Numbered from the stretch's first letter, positions 53,979-62,758 are shown. The stretch: 64,000 nt of DNA from Clostridiaceae bacterium HFYG-1003 (GCA_024579835.1 CP102060.1:1897558-1961557), one strand, 5' to 3'. Notes: a model not told the origin generated them from the letters alone. A program made the numbers and translations.

Positions 53979-54094
53979 ATAAGTATTCTTCCGAAATGTA
54001 CGGATCGATCCATCCATTTCTGAATGGCAGTGTCTTCCGTCAGATACGGCAAGGAACTTGTTTTGAAGTGGAGAAATTCTCCCTGATTATTAAA

Positions 54095-54171
54095 TGGGGT
54101 GGACGATGGGACTCGAACCCACGACAACCAGAACCACAATCTGGCGCTCTACCAACTGAACTACGTCCACC
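54095..54171 (-). tRNA. tRNA-His (GTG)
   Basis: Acceptor GTGGACG/CGTCCAC, loop TTGTGGT, C73, encoded CCA. The extra G at position -1 is encoded (54171), as usual for bacterial tRNA-His. A 116-bp spacer separates it from tRNA-Gln. Confidence 0.94.
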
Positions 54172-54175
54172 ATGA

Positions 54176-54252
54176 TGGTGCGTCACAAGAGATTCGAACT
54201 CCTGGCCCTCGCCTTAGAAGGGCGATGCTCTATCCGGCTGAGCTAGTGACGC
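54176..54252 (-). tRNA. tRNA-Arg (TCT)
   Basis: Acceptor GCGTCAC/GTGACGC, loop CTTCTAA, encoded CCA. Confidence 0.94.
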
Positions 54253-54262
54253 TAAAAAAAAA

Positions 54263-54336
54263 TGGAGCGGGTGAAGGGAATCGAACCCTCACGACCAGCT
54301 TGGAAGGCTGGGATTCTACCATTGAACTACACCCGC
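54263..54336 (-). tRNA. tRNA-Gly (TCC)
   Basis: Acceptor GCGGGTG/CACCCGC, loop CTTCCAA, encoded CCA. Its 5' G directly follows the 3' end of tRNA-Gly(GCC). Confidence 0.93.
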
Positions 54337-54410
54337 GGAGCGGAAGACGAGATTCGAACTCGCGACGTTCACCTTGGCAAGGTGACGCTCTACCACTGAG
54401 CCACTCCCGC
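54337..54410 (-). tRNA. tRNA-Gly (GCC), no encoded CCA
   Basis: Acceptor GCGGGAG/CTTCCGC, loop TTGCCAA, T73. The discriminator is followed by CC and then by the first G of the next tRNA, so CCA is incomplete and must be finished by the CCA-adding enzyme. It is the only such case in the array. Confidence 0.92.
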
Positions 54411-54439
54411 ATACTCATATTCCATTTTTTTCTTTTCAT

Positions 54440-54524
54440 TGGTGCAGGTGAAGGGAGTCGAACCCCCACGCCGTCAAGCGCTAGATCCTAAGTCTAGTGC
54501 GTCTGCCAATTCCGCCACACCTGC
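54440..54524 (-). tRNA. tRNA-Leu (TAG)
   Basis: 85 nt with a long variable arm. Acceptor GCAGGTG/CACCTGC, loop CTTAGGA, encoded CCA. Confidence 0.94.
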
Positions 54525-54580
54525 CTGAACCAGTGATAAGGCTATTATACAACACACTCCAGTAATTTCAAAGGAAAATT

Positions 54581-54656
54581 TGGCTGGGATAGCTGGATTC
54601 GAACCAACGAAATGCCAGAGTCAAAGTCTGGTGCCTTACCGCTTGGCTATACCCCA
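54581..54656 (-). tRNA. tRNA-Gln (TTG)
   Basis: Acceptor TGGGGTA/TATCCCA, loop CTTTGAC, encoded CCA. First gene of the array. Confidence 0.93.
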
Positions 54657-54722
54657 GAATCGCTTTCGTCTGTCTTCCAGTCTTACCGAAGAAGCTTTCG
54701 CCTGCCCCGCTTTTGTGGGTTG

Positions 54723-54770
54723 TATCTTGACGACAAGATATATTCTACTACACTGCCCTGTCCCCGTCAA
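54723..54770 (-). promoter_or_regulatory. tRNA array promoter with palindrome at the start site
   Basis: TTGACG (54765-54770), 17 bp, TAGAAT (54742-54747) on the minus strand. Just past the -10 box is TATCTTG-ACGA-CAAGATA (54723-54740), a perfect 7-bp-arm dyad covering the expected start site. Confidence 0.7.
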
Positions 54771-54783
54771 TAAGAATCTTTGA

Positions 54784-55187
54784 TTTTTTTCAAGTTTTTT
54801 TTACTTGATGATTTCATCAATCCTTACCAGCGCTCATTCTCGAGTGGAGAAAAAGTGACTGCTTTGTTAGTATAAGGGAAGAAGAGTGGTTTGACAATGG
54901 GGTTTTCAAAAATTTGCGAGGACTTTTTTCCAGCCAGCGAGAAGCCGTGCCGAATCATGAGTTCGCCGGTGTCTACTTTTGAACACCCGGTTGCGGCAAA
55001 TCAGTCTGTCGGAACCAAAGAATCCATTGGTAACACTCAAATAAATGGGTGCCGCACAATCCTGCGGAGCCGGGACCAGAAGACAAACACCTTTGGTTCA
55101 CCTGGAGGGCGCAGATAATCCGGATGTCCCAGGCCGCCGCCCTACTCCACCCTGTCTGACCAGACAAACCACACCAAGGAGGCAATT
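54784..55187. other. 404-bp leader upstream of the DadA-like gene
   Basis: No open frame with support and no riboswitch class that I recognise. It contains TTGACA at 54890 without a matched -10, and a 14-bp dyad TGTCTG-AC-CAGACA at 55153-55166, about 10 bp before the ribosome site. Confidence 0.45.
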
Positions 55188-56405
55188 ATGGAACTTTACA
55201 AAGGTAATCGTTACTGGCCGACCACATGGCAAACCAACTCCATGTCCTTGTCCCGTACCAATTCGACCTGTGATGTCGCAATCATTGGAGGCGGAATCAG
55301 CGGCATGCTCAGCGCCTATGTCCTGGCCCGGTCAGGATTGAAGGTGACCTTGTTCGAACAGGGGCGCATCGGGAACGGTTCGACCTCTCTGAATACCGGA
55401 CTGATTCAGTACATGAGCGATGATCTGCTGATCGATCTGGCAGAGCGGTTCGATCTGAAAACAGCCCGGCACTTTTACAGGGCTTCGTTCGAGGCCCTGG
55501 ATCTGCTGGAAGAAATAGCAGTCGAACTGCCTCAAAACCCCCAGCTCCGCCGTAATAACAGTATTTATCTGGCAGCTGATGCGTCAGAACTCAGCAGATT
55601 AGGTGAGGAAGCCCTGGCTCATCAGGCCATCGGCCTTCCCACCCGGCTCATTGACGAGCGTGAACTGGCAGACCGGCATCGTCTCCGGGCGACAGGGGCG
55701 CTCATGACAAGGCGGGATCTGGAGCTTAATCCCTATCAGTTCACCCGCTTCATGGCCGAGACCGCCATGGAGCGTTACGGACTGGTGATCCATGAAGGCA
55801 TTCAGGTCAGAGAAAGTGACATTGACCTGAACCGCAAGATCCTGGTACATGGCGAAATCACCTGCCAGTTTGACCGCCTCCTCCTGGCAACCGGCTATGC
55901 CCCCCTGCCCTTTGTCAGGAGCCATCTGCCGCAGATGAAGCTCATCAGTACCTTTGCCTGCATCACACAGCCTTTGGCCAAATCCCGGCTCATCCCTTCT
56001 GACTGTATGTTCTGGGAATCCGCCCGCCCCTATCTTTACTTCCGAAGCGCCATGGACGGCCGCCTGATCGTCGGGGGCGCCGACGAGGAGAATACCCGCC
56101 TGAGTGCGGGAAAAGCCGCCAGAATCGGTCAGGAGCTTCTCCATCAGGTCCAGCAGCGGTTGATCGAACCGTCTGGTCTGATTCCAGAATTCACCTACGA
56201 AGCCATCTTTTCGGAGAGCGGCGATGGTCTACCCTACCTGGGACCGCACCCTCATCACCCGGAGGTGTTTCTGCTGCACGGGATTGGGGGCAACGGAACC
56301 GTCTATTCAGCCATCGGTGCAAAACTCGCCCTCCAGTTTGCGCAGGGGCGCCTGGATCCAGCGTTCCGTTATCTGTTCCCCGGACAAACGCGAACTCTGA
56401 CTTGA
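55188..56405 (+). CDS. FAD-dependent oxidoreductase, DAO (DadA/glycine oxidase) family
   Basis: 405 aa. The FAD motif CDVAIIGGGISGMLSAYVLARSGLKVTLFEQ lies about 28 residues in, after an N-terminal strand region (YKGNRYWPTTWQTN) seen in DadA-like proteins. The C-terminus has FSESGDGLPYLGPHPHHPEVFLLHGIGGNG, the typical second FAD-contact region. Such enzymes oxidise D-amino acids, glycine, sarcosine or related amines. No Rieske domain at the C-terminus. The ATG is 5 bp after AAGGAGG. Single gene, followed by a strong terminator. Confidence 0.9.
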   Translation: MELYKGNRYWPTTWQTNSMSLSRTNSTCDVAIIGGGISGMLSAYVLARSGLKVTLFEQGRIGNGSTSLNTGLIQYMSDDLLIDLAERFDLKTARHFYRASFEALDLLEEIAVELPQNPQLRRNNSIYLAADASELSRLGEEALAHQAIGLPTRLIDERELADRHRLRATGALMTRRDLELNPYQFTRFMAETAMERYGLVIHEGIQVRESDIDLNRKILVHGEITCQFDRLLLATGYAPLPFVRSHLPQMKLISTFACITQPLAKSRLIPSDCMFWESARPYLYFRSAMDGRLIVGGADEENTRLSAGKAARIGQELLHQVQQRLIEPSGLIPEFTYEAIFSESGDGLPYLGPHPHHPEVFLLHGIGGNGTVYSAIGAKLALQFAQGRLDPAFRYLFPGQTRTLT

Positions 56406-56499
56406 TGCCCTTCCCCATTCACCGATCCCCCTGCATTATACCTGATAAATACTGTGCTTCACGGTCCGGCAATCCCCCCTTTCACTAATTTTTCTCACA

Positions 56500-56537
56500 A
56501 AAACGGACAGCCCCTCCAGGAGGGACTGTCCGTTTTT
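56500..56537 (+). terminator. Terminator after the DAO-family gene
   Basis: AAAACGGACAG...CTGTCCGTTTT with an inner CCTCC/GGAGG stem and T-run at the end. Confidence 0.88.
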
Positions 56538-56671
56538 AATGGGAAAAGCAGCTGTCAGGAGCGGCAGCCGCGGCGGTTTCCCGCAGCGGCTGCACACAGC
56601 GGCCGGATGCTGTGGATGCGCGCATCCCCGTTCTTACCTGTTTGATCGGTCATCCAATTCCTTCCGCTCGG

Positions 56672-57178
56672 TCAGACATTATTGGGGGGAAGCGGATCGT
56701 CGAGCCAGTAGACCTGAGCGGTAAGCTCGCCGCGTCGAGTCTCAATCATGGCCGCTGCTGGGCGGGAGTGCCCCCTTGGCTCTGACGCTGAACCAGGATT
56801 CAGAACCAGGATGCCATTTTCCATTGAATTAAACGGGACATGCGTATGGCCATAGAGAGCCGCCTGACACTGACTGGCTTTCGCTTCTTCCAGAAGGTTC
56901 TGATGAGTATAGCGGACATCCAGCGTGTGGCCATGCGTCAGCAGAAAGCGGATTCCATCCACCTCGTGAACGGCCTGGGCCGGATAAGGTGAGGAATAAT
57001 CCATATTGCCGGCAACGCAATATACCGCCATATCGTACTCAATGTCAAAGTCAGCGACATCCGAACACAGATCCCCCAGACAGAACACCGTAGTCACCTG
57101 GAAGTGCTGAAAAAGCCGGAATGCCTTCTCCACAGCCCGTCGGTTGCGGTGGGTGTCGGACAGCACTCCGATCATCAA
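56672..57178 (-). CDS. Metallophosphoesterase, YfcE/MJ0936 type
   Basis: 168 aa. MMIGVLSDTHRNRRAV (Asp-x-His), VFCLGDLCSDV, CVAGNMDY (GN[HM]D variant), LTHGHTLD and LYGHTHVP: all five metal-binding blocks of the family. Expected activity on phosphodiesters. It overlaps rdgB by 4 bp and is the last gene of the rph operon. Confidence 0.93.
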   Translation of the reverse strand: MMIGVLSDTHRNRRAVEKAFRLFQHFQVTTVFCLGDLCSDVADFDIEYDMAVYCVAGNMDYSSPYPAQAVHEVDGIRFLLTHGHTLDVRYTHQNLLEEAKASQCQAALYGHTHVPFNSMENGILVLNPGSASEPRGHSRPAAAMIETRRGELTAQVYWLDDPLPPNNV

Positions 57179-57810
57179 AGCTTCTTCAGCTCCTTTTTCA
57201 GTTCCTGCAAAGCTCGGCCGCGGTGAGATACACTGTTCTTTTCCAGGGCGGTGGCTTCGGCAAAGGTCTTGGTCAGATCACTGGAGAAAAACAGCGGATC
57301 ATACCCAAACCCCTGGAAACCTTTCTGTTCCTCAATGACGTAGCCTTGGGTTTCTCCCTGGACCCGGATCTCCTTTTTATGTCCCACCAGAACCATGGCG
57401 CAGACAAAGCGGGCCGTCCGCTTTTCCATGGGGACCCCTTTGAGATCTGCCAGAAGCTTGGCGTTATTGGCCGCGTCATCCGCCTGCTTGCCGGCATAGC
57501 GGGCGGAGTAAACACCGGGCGCTCCCCCCAGGTAATCCACCGCCAGGCCTGAATCATCTGCCAGCACCAGGATGTCGCGGTAGCTTTTCTTATCTTTTTT
57601 TGCCGGATCTTTCTTCTCCGCAGTTTTAATGTACTCGTAAACAGCCCTGGCTTTGATGGCTGCGTTTTCCATAAAGGTTGCTCCGGTCTCTTCCGGTTCC
57701 AGCTTGATCCCTTCGTCTTTGAGGGAGTGAACTTCAAAGCCGAACTCATTCATCATCTCCCGGATTTCTTTGATTTTATGCTGATTGTTTGACGCTACAA
57801 TAATTTTCAC
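57175..57810 (-). CDS. rdgB: XTP/dITP diphosphatase (RdgB/HAM1)
   Basis: 211 aa. IIVASNNQHKIKEI at the start, EPEETGATFMENAAIKA, VLADDSGLAVDYLGGAPGVYSARYAG and KGFQGFGYDPLFF are the family signatures, ending with SVSHRGRAL. It hydrolyses deaminated purine triphosphates. A lysine-rich insertion (TAEKKDPAKKDKKSYRD) is longer than in typical members. Coupled to rph (3-bp gap) and to the phosphoesterase gene. Confidence 0.96.
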   Translation of the reverse strand: MKIIVASNNQHKIKEIREMMNEFGFEVHSLKDEGIKLEPEETGATFMENAAIKARAVYEYIKTAEKKDPAKKDKKSYRDILVLADDSGLAVDYLGGAPGVYSARYAGKQADDAANNAKLLADLKGVPMEKRTARFVCAMVLVGHKKEIRVQGETQGYVIEEQKGFQGFGYDPLFFSSDLTKTFAEATALEKNSVSHRGRALQELKKELKKL

Positions 57811-57813
57811 TGC

Positions 57814-58521
57814 CTACTCCGCCTCCTGTCTTGTCAGGATTTCCCGAATGCCGCTTTCCGCCAGGGCGAGCATTATATCCATTTCCGCCCGGGTAAATGT
57901 TCTGCCTTCTCCGGTGCCCTGAATTTCAATGAATTCCCCGTTGCCGTTCATGATCACATTCATATCCACATCAGCTTTTGAATCTTCCAGATAGCAGAGA
58001 TCAGCCATTGCCTGGCCGCTCACCATCCCTACACTGAGTGCTCCGACCTGACCTGCCAGAGGATTCTCTGCCAGGATTCCGCGGACTACCAGACGGTCAC
58101 AGGCCTGTTTCAGAGCCCGGTAACCGCCGTTGATGGCAGCGCAGCGGGTGCCGCCGTCAGCCTGGATCACATCACAGTCAATGATCAGGGAATTTTCCCC
58201 CAGCCGGTTAAAATCCATCACCGAGCGCAGGGAACGGCCAATCAGACGCTGGATCTCACTGGAACGACCATCCAGCTTCAGTCGGGCGATATCGCGCTGC
58301 TTGCGGGTCAGGGTCGATCCGGGCAGCATGCTGTATTCCGCCGTCAGCCAGCCTCGACCGGTGCCATATAAAAAGGGAGGGACTTTGGGCTCAAAGGAAA
58401 CGGTGCAAAGCACTCGGGTCTTTCCGTGGCTGACCAGCACCGAAGCCAGCGGATTCTCTATAAAGTTATCTTCGAACGTGATCGGCCGAAGTTCATGATT
58501 TTCTCTTAGATCCTGTCTCAT
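57814..58521 (-). CDS. rph: Ribonuclease PH
   Basis: 235 aa. RVLCTVSFEPKVPPFLYGTGRGWLTAEYSMLPGST, RKQRDIARLKLDGRSSEIQRLIGRSLRSV, DCDVIQADGGTRCAAINGGY and GNGEFIEIQGTGEGRTFTR are all conserved. A phosphorolytic 3' exonuclease that trims tRNA 3' ends. It sits in a usual arrangement before rdgB and 2 bp after the AIR-synthase-like gene. Confidence 0.97.
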   Translation of the reverse strand: MRQDLRENHELRPITFEDNFIENPLASVLVSHGKTRVLCTVSFEPKVPPFLYGTGRGWLTAEYSMLPGSTLTRKQRDIARLKLDGRSSEIQRLIGRSLRSVMDFNRLGENSLIIDCDVIQADGGTRCAAINGGYRALKQACDRLVVRGILAENPLAGQVGALSVGMVSGQAMADLCYLEDSKADVDMNVIMNGNGEFIEIQGTGEGRTFTRAEMDIMLALAESGIREILTRQEAE

Positions 58522-58523
58522 AG

Positions 58524-59516
58524 TTACCTCTCAAACACTCGATATATTTCATCTTTTGCAACCGGTTCAATGGATTCAAGTGTATCTTCATCCAGCAGTA
58601 TGAGTTCCTGCTCCCGGGTAACATGGCCAATGATCGCCGAATCAATCCCCCGCGAAGCCAGTTCTTCCACCAGAGTTTCGGGGTCATCCGTCCCAAAGAG
58701 CATGGCTCCGGAGCTGATCAGCCTGGTTTCATCCAATCCAAGAGCTTTGGTAAGCTTCAGGGTTGCCGGGTGAAACGGCAGATCGTCCCGATTGATCAGG
58801 CAGCCTCGACCGCTGGCAGTCACGACTTCATAGACCGCACCCAATATGCCCCCTTCCGTGACATCATGCATGGAGTGGACTCTCAATTCTTTCCCGACCT
58901 GGCCTTCTGGAATGACCGACAGCATACCTCGGAAGGCATCTACTTCCCTCCGTTCATCTTCCGTCAGCACCTCTGCGGCCAGCGTTTCTTCCAGGTCCGC
59001 TAAGATCAATGTTCCTTCAATCCCAAGGAATTTTGAAACTACCAGAGTATCCCCGGGACGCAGTCCCGCAGAGTAAATCTCCTCACCTTTGGGCACCCGC
59101 CCCACAGCCGTCACTGATACAATGGGTCGAGTCACGCTGTCCGTCACTTCCGTATGTCCGCCCAGAATCTGAAGATGATGATGAACGCAGGCCTCATCCA
59201 GTTCGGCCATGATGGTTTCCAGCACTGAGTATTCCGTTTCCGGGGGAACCAGAATGGTGACCAGCAGGCCAATCCCCTCCGCGCCGGAAGTAGCAATATC
59301 ATTCATGTTGATGTTGAAGGCGATGGTTCCAAGGTCTGACTTGGCAGCAGTCACCGGGTCCGTGGACAAAACCAGGGTCTGGTCGCCCATTTCGATGTAG
59401 CTGCAGTCTTCCCCCAGCTTTCCAGCCAGAATGACCTCTGGCCGCTTTGCCCCCTGGTAGCGCTGGAGAAGATTCGTCAGATGGTCCGCCGTTAATTTTC
59501 CCGTTTCCATATTCAC
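58524..59516 (-). CDS. AIR synthase-related protein (PurM/HypE-like ATPase)
   Basis: 330 aa. N-terminal AIRS domain with GEDCSYIEMGDQTLVLSTDPVTAA and NINMNDIATSGAEGIGLL, then the C-terminal domain with SMHDVTEGGILGAVYEV. This fold binds ATP and activates a carbonyl or carbamoyl group in HypE, PurM, ThiL and SelD. The first Gly-rich loop lacks the Cys/Sec of SelD. Exact reaction unknown; it is a common neighbour of rph/rdgB in some Clostridia as far as I recall. Start GTG at 59516 or ATG 6 bp in; AAGGA suits both. Confidence 0.85.
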   Translation of the reverse strand: MNMETGKLTADHLTNLLQRYQGAKRPEVILAGKLGEDCSYIEMGDQTLVLSTDPVTAAKSDLGTIAFNINMNDIATSGAEGIGLLVTILVPPETEYSVLETIMAELDEACVHHHLQILGGHTEVTDSVTRPIVSVTAVGRVPKGEEIYSAGLRPGDTLVVSKFLGIEGTLILADLEETLAAEVLTEDERREVDAFRGMLSVIPEGQVGKELRVHSMHDVTEGGILGAVYEVVTASGRGCLINRDDLPFHPATLKLTKALGLDETRLISSGAMLFGTDDPETLVEELASRGIDSAIIGHVTREQELILLDEDTLESIEPVAKDEIYRVFER

Positions 59517-59588
59517 AAGTTCCTTATCTTATTTTCTGTGTACTATTCTATCACTTTTTCCGAGTGAAATACCCTTGACCCCAGTCAT

Positions 59589-59720
59589 TGATCCTTGTTC
59601 TGATCCTTGTTCTGATCCTTGTACTGGTCCTTATACTGATCCTTGCATAGCTCCTTGCATAGTTCCTTGCATTGTTCCTTGCATTGTTCCTTGAATAGTC
59701 CCTCGCCCGCTGCCTTGTCA
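59589..59720. repeat. 12-bp imperfect tandem repeat, 11 units
   Basis: Units read TGATCCTTGTTC (twice), TGATCCTTGTAC, TGGTCCTTATAC, TGATCCTTGCAT, AGCTCCTTGCAT, AGTTCCTTGCAT, TGTTCCTTGCAT, TGTTCCTTGAAT, AGTCCCTCGCCC, GCTGCCTTGTCA. The CCTTG core is kept in nearly all, and the period is exactly 12. It lies between the AIR-synthase-like gene start and the gatB terminator. An 80-codon minus-strand frame crosses it (Arg-rich) but has no ribosome site. Confidence 0.85.
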
Positions 59721-59797
59721 AATTCCAATTGGCTGATCCCTGCTGATATTTTCCAAAAGACCGCTCACTAAAGACATATACTGGACAACGCAAAGGA

Positions 59798-59848
59798 GAA
59801 CGCCCCTTTTGGAACCGTCGAGATCAACTCGACAGCTCAGGGGCGTTC
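59798..59848 (-). terminator. Hairpin after gatB
   Basis: GAACGCCCCT and AGGGGCGTTC (10-bp stem) enclosing a second TCGAG/CTCGA stem, just beyond the gatB stop. The minus-strand tail (TCTCCTTTG) is only moderately T-rich. Confidence 0.7.
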
Positions 59849-59858
59849 ATATATTCTT

Positions 59859-61298
59859 CTATTCTTCGGCGCGACGGCTGATTTCCTGCGCCACGAGTTC
59901 ATTCACTACTTTCGGATTGGCGGATCCCTTGGAAGCCTTCATGACCAGACCCACGGCAAATCCAATGATCTTAGTCTTGCCAGCCCGGTAATCCTCCATC
60001 ACTCGCGGGTTATCATCCAGCACCTGGCGGATGACGTCCAGAATTTTCCCTTCATCGGATACCTGAGCCAGACCCAGTCGTTCAACCAGTTCGCCGGGCT
60101 TTTCTCCGGTCCGGAACATTTCCTCTACCACCTTCTTGCCGGCGGCGTTGGAGATCTTGCCTTCCCGGATCAGAACAGTCAGCTCATGCAGATCCTGCGG
60201 AGCAAATTTCAGTTTGCCGGCCGTGATGGCTTCTTCGTTCATCAGGCGGGAAATATCCCCCATCAGCCAGTTGGCTGCTGCCTTGCCATCACCCGATATC
60301 GCTGCGGTTTCATCAAAGAAGCAAGCCAGTTCATCGGACAGGGTCAGCACGGAGGCGTCATATTTTGTTACACCGTAGGAAGCAACGAACCGTTCCGCCT
60401 TTTCGTGGGGCAATTCCGGGATGGTCTGGCGGACGGCCTCAATCCACTCATCGGTGATTCGCAGCGTAACCAGGTCCCCTTCGGGGAAGTAGCGGTAATC
60501 ATTGGCCATTTCCTTGCTGCGCATCAGGATGGTTTCGTTTTTCGTCTCATCCCAGCGGCGGGTTTCCTCGGAGCGTTCAATCCCCTCTTCCAGGGCTCTG
60601 ATCTGCCGGGCTGTTTCAAACTCCACCGCTTTTTCCATGGATTTAAAGGAATTCAGGTTTTTGATTTCAGCCCGGACACCGAACTCCGTTGCCCCCTCCG
60701 GCATAACGGAAACATTCAGGTCAACGCGCAGAGATCCCTCTTCCATCCGGACATCGGACACTTCCAACGCCTCCAGGATGGAGCGCAGCTTGGTCATATA
60801 GAGGGTGGCTTCCTCCTTGGAGCGCAGATCCGGTTTCGAGACGATCTCAATCAGCGGGACGCCGCTGCGGTTGAAATCAACCAGGGTTCCTGCCTTGGTA
60901 TGGAGCTGCTTGCCCGCGTCTTCTTCCATATGGATCCGCTCGATGCCGATTTTCTTCTTCTCGCCGGAAGCCAGTTCGATCTCGATCCAGCCATCGGAAC
61001 AGATCGGCGTAGCCTGCTGCGTAATCTGGTAGTTTTTCGGCGTATCGGGATAGAAATAGTTCTTCCGGTCATAATGCTGCACCCGGTTAATCTGGCAGTT
61101 CATTGCCAGGCCGGCTTTGATCGCCGAATTGACGACCTCCTGATTAATGACCGGCAGTGCGCCGGGCAGGCCCAGACAGACGGGACACACATGGGAATTC
61201 GGTTTCCCGCCGAACTGGGTGGAACAACTGCAGTAGGCCTTGGTTTTCGTGGAGAGTTCCACATGACATTCCAGTCCGATTACTGTTGTGTAATTCAT
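59859..61298 (-). CDS. gatB: Aspartyl/glutamyl-tRNA amidotransferase subunit B
   Basis: 479 aa. TTVIGLECHVELSTKTKAYCSC, HVCPVCLGLPGALPVIN (zinc Cys), RKNYFYPDTPKNYQITQ and the C-terminal YqeY-like tail are all present. The subunit binds mischarged tRNA and phosphorylates it for transamidation. It overlaps gatA by 4 bp. Confidence 0.98.
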   Translation of the reverse strand: MNYTTVIGLECHVELSTKTKAYCSCSTQFGGKPNSHVCPVCLGLPGALPVINQEVVNSAIKAGLAMNCQINRVQHYDRKNYFYPDTPKNYQITQQATPICSDGWIEIELASGEKKKIGIERIHMEEDAGKQLHTKAGTLVDFNRSGVPLIEIVSKPDLRSKEEATLYMTKLRSILEALEVSDVRMEEGSLRVDLNVSVMPEGATEFGVRAEIKNLNSFKSMEKAVEFETARQIRALEEGIERSEETRRWDETKNETILMRSKEMANDYRYFPEGDLVTLRITDEWIEAVRQTIPELPHEKAERFVASYGVTKYDASVLTLSDELACFFDETAAISGDGKAAANWLMGDISRLMNEEAITAGKLKFAPQDLHELTVLIREGKISNAAGKKVVEEMFRTGEKPGELVERLGLAQVSDEGKILDVIRQVLDDNPRVMEDYRAGKTKIIGFAVGLVMKASKGSANPKVVNELVAQEISRRAEE

Positions 61299-62758
61299 AT
61301 TGTCGCCACCTCCGGATATCTGGTGATATGATCATGGGCTTTCTCGTATGCATATGCGATCTGGAATAATTTGGGCTCACTGAAATAATCCCCGATCAGC
61401 TGACACGACATCGGAATTGCCTCGGCGAATCCCATCGGGAAAGCAATGGCCGGAACTCCGGCGATGTTGGCCGGTACGGTGTACAGATCGTTGAGGTACT
61501 CATCAATAATGTTGTCGGAGCGTTCGCCCAGACGTCTGGGCCCCGTCGGCGTTGTGGGGCCGATGATGGCGTCATACTGAGTGAAGACCCGGCGCAGTTC
61601 TTCCTTGATCAGGGTTCTGACCTTGAGTGCGGTGTTGTAGTACGCATCATAGAACCCTGCGGACAGCACATAGGTGCCCAGCATGATCCGGCGCTTGACT
61701 TCCTCACCAAAGCCTTCCGACCGTGATCTGGTATAGAGATCCCTGGCACTGACGGGATTTTCAGCCCGACGGCCGTAGCGGATCCCGTCGAACCGGGCCA
61801 GATTACTGGAGGCTTCAGCGGATGCCACGATATAGTAGACTGCCAGTGCATTGTGGGCAAAGGTCAGGTCGATTTCATCCACGGTGGCACCCAGGGCGCG
61901 ATATTCTTCAACGGTATGCAGCAGAAGACCCTTCATCGGTTCTTTCAGCCCATCCAGAAAGCTCTTGGGCAGCGCCAGGCGGATCCCGCTCAGATCAGCC
62001 GTCAGCCCCGCCAGGTAATCCGGTACGGGCTCATCGGCTGTGGTGGAATCCATTGGATCCACGCCGGACAGAACGCCCGCCATCAAGGCACAGTCTCTGA
62101 CATCACGGGCGAATACGCCCACCTGATCCAGCGTGCTGCCGAACGCCGTGATGCCGTAACGTGAAATCCGCCCATAGGTTGGTTTGAGTCCGACCAGGTT
62201 ATTGAAAGCGGCCGGCTGACGAACTGAGCCGCCGGTATCGGTGCCCAGAGTTACCGGTGCCATCATGGCCGAAAGGGCTGCCGCCGAGCCGCCGGAGGAC
62301 CCGCCGGGAATCCGGTCCAGGCTCCATGGATTTTTGGTATCGCCATATGCTGAATACTCCGTGGAGGATCCCATGGCGAATTCGTCCATGTTCAATTTGC
62401 CCAAAATGACCGCTCCGGCCTCCTTGAGCTTTTTCACGATGGTGGCGTCATAAGGAGCCACGTAACCCTCCAGGAATTTGCTGGCGCAGGTATTCTGCAT
62501 GCCCTCCACGCTCATATTGTCCTTCAGGGCAATGGGCAGTCCGTGCAGCGGTCCCCGCAGGGTTCCCGCCGCCCGTTCCTGATCCAGAATTCTGGCCTGT
62601 GCCAGCGCTTCTTCCCGGGCAACGTAGAGAAAGGCGTGGATCGTGGGATTCAGACGGTCAATCTGGTCGAGGTATTCCCGAACCAGGCCTTCGGATGTAA
62701 GATCACCGGCATCAAGCTTTGCCTTCAGCTCCAGCAAGGTATGTTTAATATTCGCCAT
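61295..62758 (-). CDS. gatA: Aspartyl/glutamyl-tRNA amidotransferase subunit A
   Basis: 487 aa from the ATG at 62758, 4 bp after GAGGTG; the frame opens 12 bp earlier at a TTG that is part of the ribosome site. Amidase-signature triad: Lys in PIALKDNMSV, cis-Ser and Ser in GGSSGGSAAALSA and LGTDTGGSVRQPA. Releases ammonia from Gln for the GatB reaction. Overlaps gatC by 14 bp. Confidence 0.98.
   Translation of the reverse strand: MANIKHTLLELKAKLDAGDLTSEGLVREYLDQIDRLNPTIHAFLYVAREEALAQARILDQERAAGTLRGPLHGLPIALKDNMSVEGMQNTCASKFLEGYVAPYDATIVKKLKEAGAVILGKLNMDEFAMGSSTEYSAYGDTKNPWSLDRIPGGSSGGSAAALSAMMAPVTLGTDTGGSVRQPAAFNNLVGLKPTYGRISRYGITAFGSTLDQVGVFARDVRDCALMAGVLSGVDPMDSTTADEPVPDYLAGLTADLSGIRLALPKSFLDGLKEPMKGLLLHTVEEYRALGATVDEIDLTFAHNALAVYYIVASAEASSNLARFDGIRYGRRAENPVSARDLYTRSRSEGFGEEVKRRIMLGTYVLSAGFYDAYYNTALKVRTLIKEELRRVFTQYDAIIGPTTPTGPRRLGERSDNIIDEYLNDLYTVPANIAGVPAIAFPMGFAEAIPMSCQLIGDYFSEPKLFQIAYAYEKAHDHITRYPEVATI

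Noticed and set aside
59589-59720. CRISPR array
   Set aside because: Units are contiguous 12-mers without spacers, and there are no cas genes in the window.
59551-59793. 80-codon Arg-rich minus-strand frame
   Set aside because: It is open because a 12-bp repeat cannot introduce stops if one unit has none; there is no start signal.
60186-61331. 381-codon plus-strand frame
   Set aside because: It is the complement of gatB, has no ribosome site and no family resemblance.
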